The translations under genes and the position numbers were made by a program. Source: an uncultured Eisenbergiella sp. (lineage in GTDB: Bacteria; Bacillota; Clostridia; Lachnospirales; Lachnospiraceae). Taken from it: 15,059 nucleotides of DNA. The DNA is taken from the NCBI GenBank assembly GCA_948960675.1, contig CARDPF010000041.1, forward strand, positions 1-15,059, in the 5' to 3' direction. A model generated the notes under the pieces. That model searched no databases. It was not told the origin of the DNA and worked only from the letters and a program-made list of their open reading frames with translations. Positions 12,818 through 15,059 of this stretch are shown here, one piece after another (position 1 is the stretch's first letter; each line of letters begins with the position of its first letter).

Positions 12818-14974
12818 ATGGAAAAAAACAGAGGCAGGGTGACGATTCCCACAGACGTGGATGTGATCCAGGATACTTTGGAACTGTCCAAAAGGTGGGG
12901 GGCCGACGCGGTGCGCGACTGCGACGGGACGGATTTTCCGGTGGAGCTAAAGGACGCCGGGATGAAGGTGTATTCCACGTATTATACGACCAGAAAGGAT
13001 AACGCGTGGGCAAAGGCCAATCCGGATGAGATTCAGCAGATGTATGTGATGACGCCCTTTTACACGGCCAAGGGTGATACGCTGCGCATCCGTCTGATGA
13101 AGGGGCTGTATCCGGATATGCTTGCGCCCAACAGCCGGGATGATATCACGCGCTGGTGGGAGGTGATAGACCGCACCACGGGGGAGGTGGTGGGGTCTGC
13201 TGACTGGCATTATGAGGAGGAAAGCGGGGAGGTAGTGGTCAAAACACGGCCCTTCCACGATTATACGGTGAGCTTTTTGGCTTATATCATGTGGGATCCG
13301 GTGCATATGTATAATGCGGTGGTCAATGACTGGAAGGACGTGGAGCACCAGATGACCTTTGACGTCAGGCAGCCCAAAACCCATGCCTATACGATGGAAC
13401 GCCTGCGCAAATTCATTACGGAGCACCCGTATGTGAATGTACTGCGGTTCACCACCTTTTTCCACCAGTTTACCCTGCTTTTTGACGAACTGGCGCGGGA
13501 AAAATATGTGGAGTGGTACGGGTACAGCGCATCGGTGAGTCCTTACATTCTGGAACAGTTTGAACGGGAGGCCGGGTATCCTTTCCGGCCCGAATACATC
13601 ATTGACCAGGGGTATTATAATAACCAATACCGGATACCGACAAAACAGTTTCAGGACTTTCAGGCTTTCCAGCGCCGGGAGGTGGCAAAGATCGCAAAGG
13701 AGATGGTTGACATTTGTCACGAGTACGGCAAGGAAGCCATGATGTTTCTGGGGGATCACTGGATCGGTACGGAGCCCTTCATGGACGAATTTAAGACCAT
13801 CGGTCTGGATGCGGTGGTGGGAAGCGTGGGAAACGGTGCAACCCTGCGGCTGATCAGTGATATTGAAGGGGTGAAGTACACGGAAGGCCGGTTTTTGCCA
13901 TACTTTTTCCCGGACACCTTCCATGAGGGGGGAGACCCTGTGAAGGAGGCAAAGTACAACTGGGTGACGGCGCGCCGGGCCATCCTGCGAAAGCCCATTG
14001 ACCGGATCGGCTATGGCGGTTATTTAAAACTTGCCGCCGCATTTCCGGATTTTGTGGAATACGTGGAATCGGTGTGCGCGGAGTTTCGGGAATTGTATGA
14101 AAATATCAAGGGAACCACACCGTACTGTGTGAAAAGGGTGGCGGTTTTAAATTGCTGGGGAAAAATGCGGGCGTGGGGAAACCATATGGTGCACCACAGC
14201 ATTTACTTTAAGCAAAATTATTCATATGCGGGCATTATTGAAGCATTGTCCGGCGCGCCCTTCGACGTAAGGTTCATCAGCTTTGCCGATATCCTGGAAA
14301 ATGAAGAAATCTTAAAGGATATTGATGTGATCATCAATGTGGGGGAGGCGGATACGGCGCAGACCGGCGGGGAATGGTGGTGCAACCCGCAGATTGCAGC
14401 GGCCGTCAAGCGGTTTGTCCATGAGGGCGGCGGCTTTATCGGTGTGGGGGAACCCAGCGGCCATCAGGCAAACGGGCGGTTTTTCCAGCTTGCCAATGTA
14501 TTGGGCGTGGAGGAGGAACGGAATTTCACACTGGGCTACGACAAATACAACTGGGAAAACCACAGCCACTTTATCACGCAGGACGCGGTAGGGGATATTG
14601 ATTTTGGGGAATGCAAAAAATATGTCTATGCGCTGGAGGATGCCGAAGTGCTGGTGTCCAAGGAGCAGGAAGTCAACCTTGCCGTCCATACATTCGGGGA
14701 GGGCCGCAGCGTCTATATCAGCGGACTGCCCTACAGCTTTGCCAACAGCAGGCTTTTGTACCGTGCGATTCTTTGGAGCGCCAGGGAGGAAGAAAACATT
14801 TACAAATGGTTTTCCTCCAATTATAATGTAGAAGTACACGCTTATATCAAAAACGGCAAGTATTGTGTCGTAAACAACACGTACGAGCCGCAGTCTACCA
14901 CCATATACCGGGGGGACGGAAGTTGTTTTGCGCTGCAGCTGGAAGCCAACCAGATTGTGTGGTATGAAATTTAG
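12818..14974 (+). CDS. gnpA: GH112 1,3-beta-galactosyl-N-acetylhexosamine phosphorylase (GNB/LNB phosphorylase)
   Basis: A 718-residue cytoplasmic enzyme that uses phosphate to split Gal-beta-1,3-GlcNAc or Gal-beta-1,3-GalNAc into alpha-galactose 1-phosphate and the free amino sugar. The N-terminus (GRVTIPTDVDVIQDTLELSK), RWGADAVRDCDGTDFP, TRPFHDYTVSFLAYIMWDPV and AMMFLGDHWIGTEPF are GH112 signatures. The Asp in GDHW is D313, the same number as the general acid reported for the Bifidobacterium longum enzyme. After the barrel comes a beta-glutamine-amidotransferase-like domain (VAVLNCWG, GGGFIGVGEPS) and a small beta end domain. Length is close to the family norm (~720-750). It starts 14 nt after the second permease with GAGGAGAG upstream, so it is the last gene of the importer operon. 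A few GH112 members instead cleave Gal-beta-1,4-rhamnose; that alternative remains. The GlcNAc/GalNAc kinase found beside the enzyme in bifidobacteria is absent here. Confidence 0.93.
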   Translation: MEKNRGRVTIPTDVDVIQDTLELSKRWGADAVRDCDGTDFPVELKDAGMKVYSTYYTTRKDNAWAKANPDEIQQMYVMTPFYTAKGDTLRIRLMKGLYPDMLAPNSRDDITRWWEVIDRTTGEVVGSADWHYEEESGEVVVKTRPFHDYTVSFLAYIMWDPVHMYNAVVNDWKDVEHQMTFDVRQPKTHAYTMERLRKFITEHPYVNVLRFTTFFHQFTLLFDELAREKYVEWYGYSASVSPYILEQFEREAGYPFRPEYIIDQGYYNNQYRIPTKQFQDFQAFQRREVAKIAKEMVDICHEYGKEAMMFLGDHWIGTEPFMDEFKTIGLDAVVGSVGNGATLRLISDIEGVKYTEGRFLPYFFPDTFHEGGDPVKEAKYNWVTARRAILRKPIDRIGYGGYLKLAAAFPDFVEYVESVCAEFRELYENIKGTTPYCVKRVAVLNCWGKMRAWGNHMVHHSIYFKQNYSYAGIIEALSGAPFDVRFISFADILENEEILKDIDVIINVGEADTAQTGGEWWCNPQIAAAVKRFVHEGGGFIGVGEPSGHQANGRFFQLANVLGVEEERNFTLGYDKYNWENHSHFITQDAVGDIDFGECKKYVYALEDAEVLVSKEQEVNLAVHTFGEGRSVYISGLPYSFANSRLLYRAILWSAREEENIYKWFSSNYNVEVHAYIKNGKYCVVNNTYEPQSTTIYRGDGSCFALQLEANQIVWYEI

Positions 14975-15018
14975 CCGTTTACGCGGCTAATGAAATCCGG
15001 GCTGCTTTGCCCCGCGCT
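14971..15018 (+). terminator. Weak candidate terminator after the GH112 gene
   Basis: TTAGCCG (14971-14977), overlapping the stop codon, pairs with CGGCTAA (14984-14990), but no T run follows. A second small GGGC/GCCC hairpin sits just before CGCGCTTTTT. Neither is a textbook terminator, though the operon could end here. The window stops at 15059 without a further gene. Confidence 0.3.
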
Positions 15019-15059
15019 TTTTGCTGCGGCTGTCGGAAGAGGGGCGCGGGAGGCAGGGC

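Noticed and set aside
14971..14990. Perfect TTAGCCG/CGGCTAA hairpin as a standard intrinsic terminator
   Set aside because: No T run follows, so it is listed only as a weak candidate.
1..15059. tRNA, rRNA, riboswitch, CRISPR array, insertion sequence or prophage genes
   Set aside because: None was recognised on reading both strands; no regular spaced repeats, transposase-like proteins or terminal inverted repeats were seen.

Overview
The window looks like chromosome of a Gram-positive gut Clostridia member, most likely Lachnospiraceae. Reasons: strong GGAGG-type ribosome binding sites, A-rich first codons, a lipoprotein sugar-binding protein with an LAGC lipobox, and a GH112 galacto-N-biose/lacto-N-biose phosphorylase locus of the kind known from that family. 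This is inference from gene content; no marker gene is present. Most genes are rich in G and C, but one (2152-3195) is clearly AT-richer than its neighbours.

Left half, + strand (157-8255): a tight gene series that could be one operon. It runs nicotinamidase-like cysteine hydrolase, GT-C membrane glycosyltransferase (4-nt ATGA overlap), an MBOAT acyltransferase N-terminus joined in frame to the C-terminus of an SGNH-type hydrolase, a YfhO-family membrane protein split by one extra G in a G7 tract, and, 4 nt later, a secreted F5/8C-GH20 beta-hexosaminidase or lacto-N-biosidase. Genes 2-4 suggest cell-surface polymer glycosylation and acylation, but two of these three genes appear damaged. A 28-codon tail of an unidentified gene lies at the left edge.

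Right half: an AraC-family regulator (8278-9117, - strand) faces a divergent 375-bp intergenic region and then a + strand operon of sugar-binding lipoprotein, two MalF/MalG-type permeases and the GH112 phosphorylase. The intergenic region holds two AAGCAAGAT repeats spaced exactly 21 bp. They end 5 bp before a good promoter (TTGTGC-N18-TATACT), the expected layout for AraC-type activation. A strong hairpin with a short T run after the binding-protein gene probably reduces read-through into the permeases.

Working model: the GH20 enzyme (if it is the supplier) releases Gal-beta-1,3-HexNAc disaccharides from mucin or milk glycans outside the cell. The ABC importer brings them in, using an ATPase encoded elsewhere. 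GH112 then phosphorolyses them to galactose 1-phosphate plus GlcNAc or GalNAc. The GH20 gene is not transcribed with the importer, so that link is inference. No RNA genes, CRISPR arrays or insertion sequences were seen.
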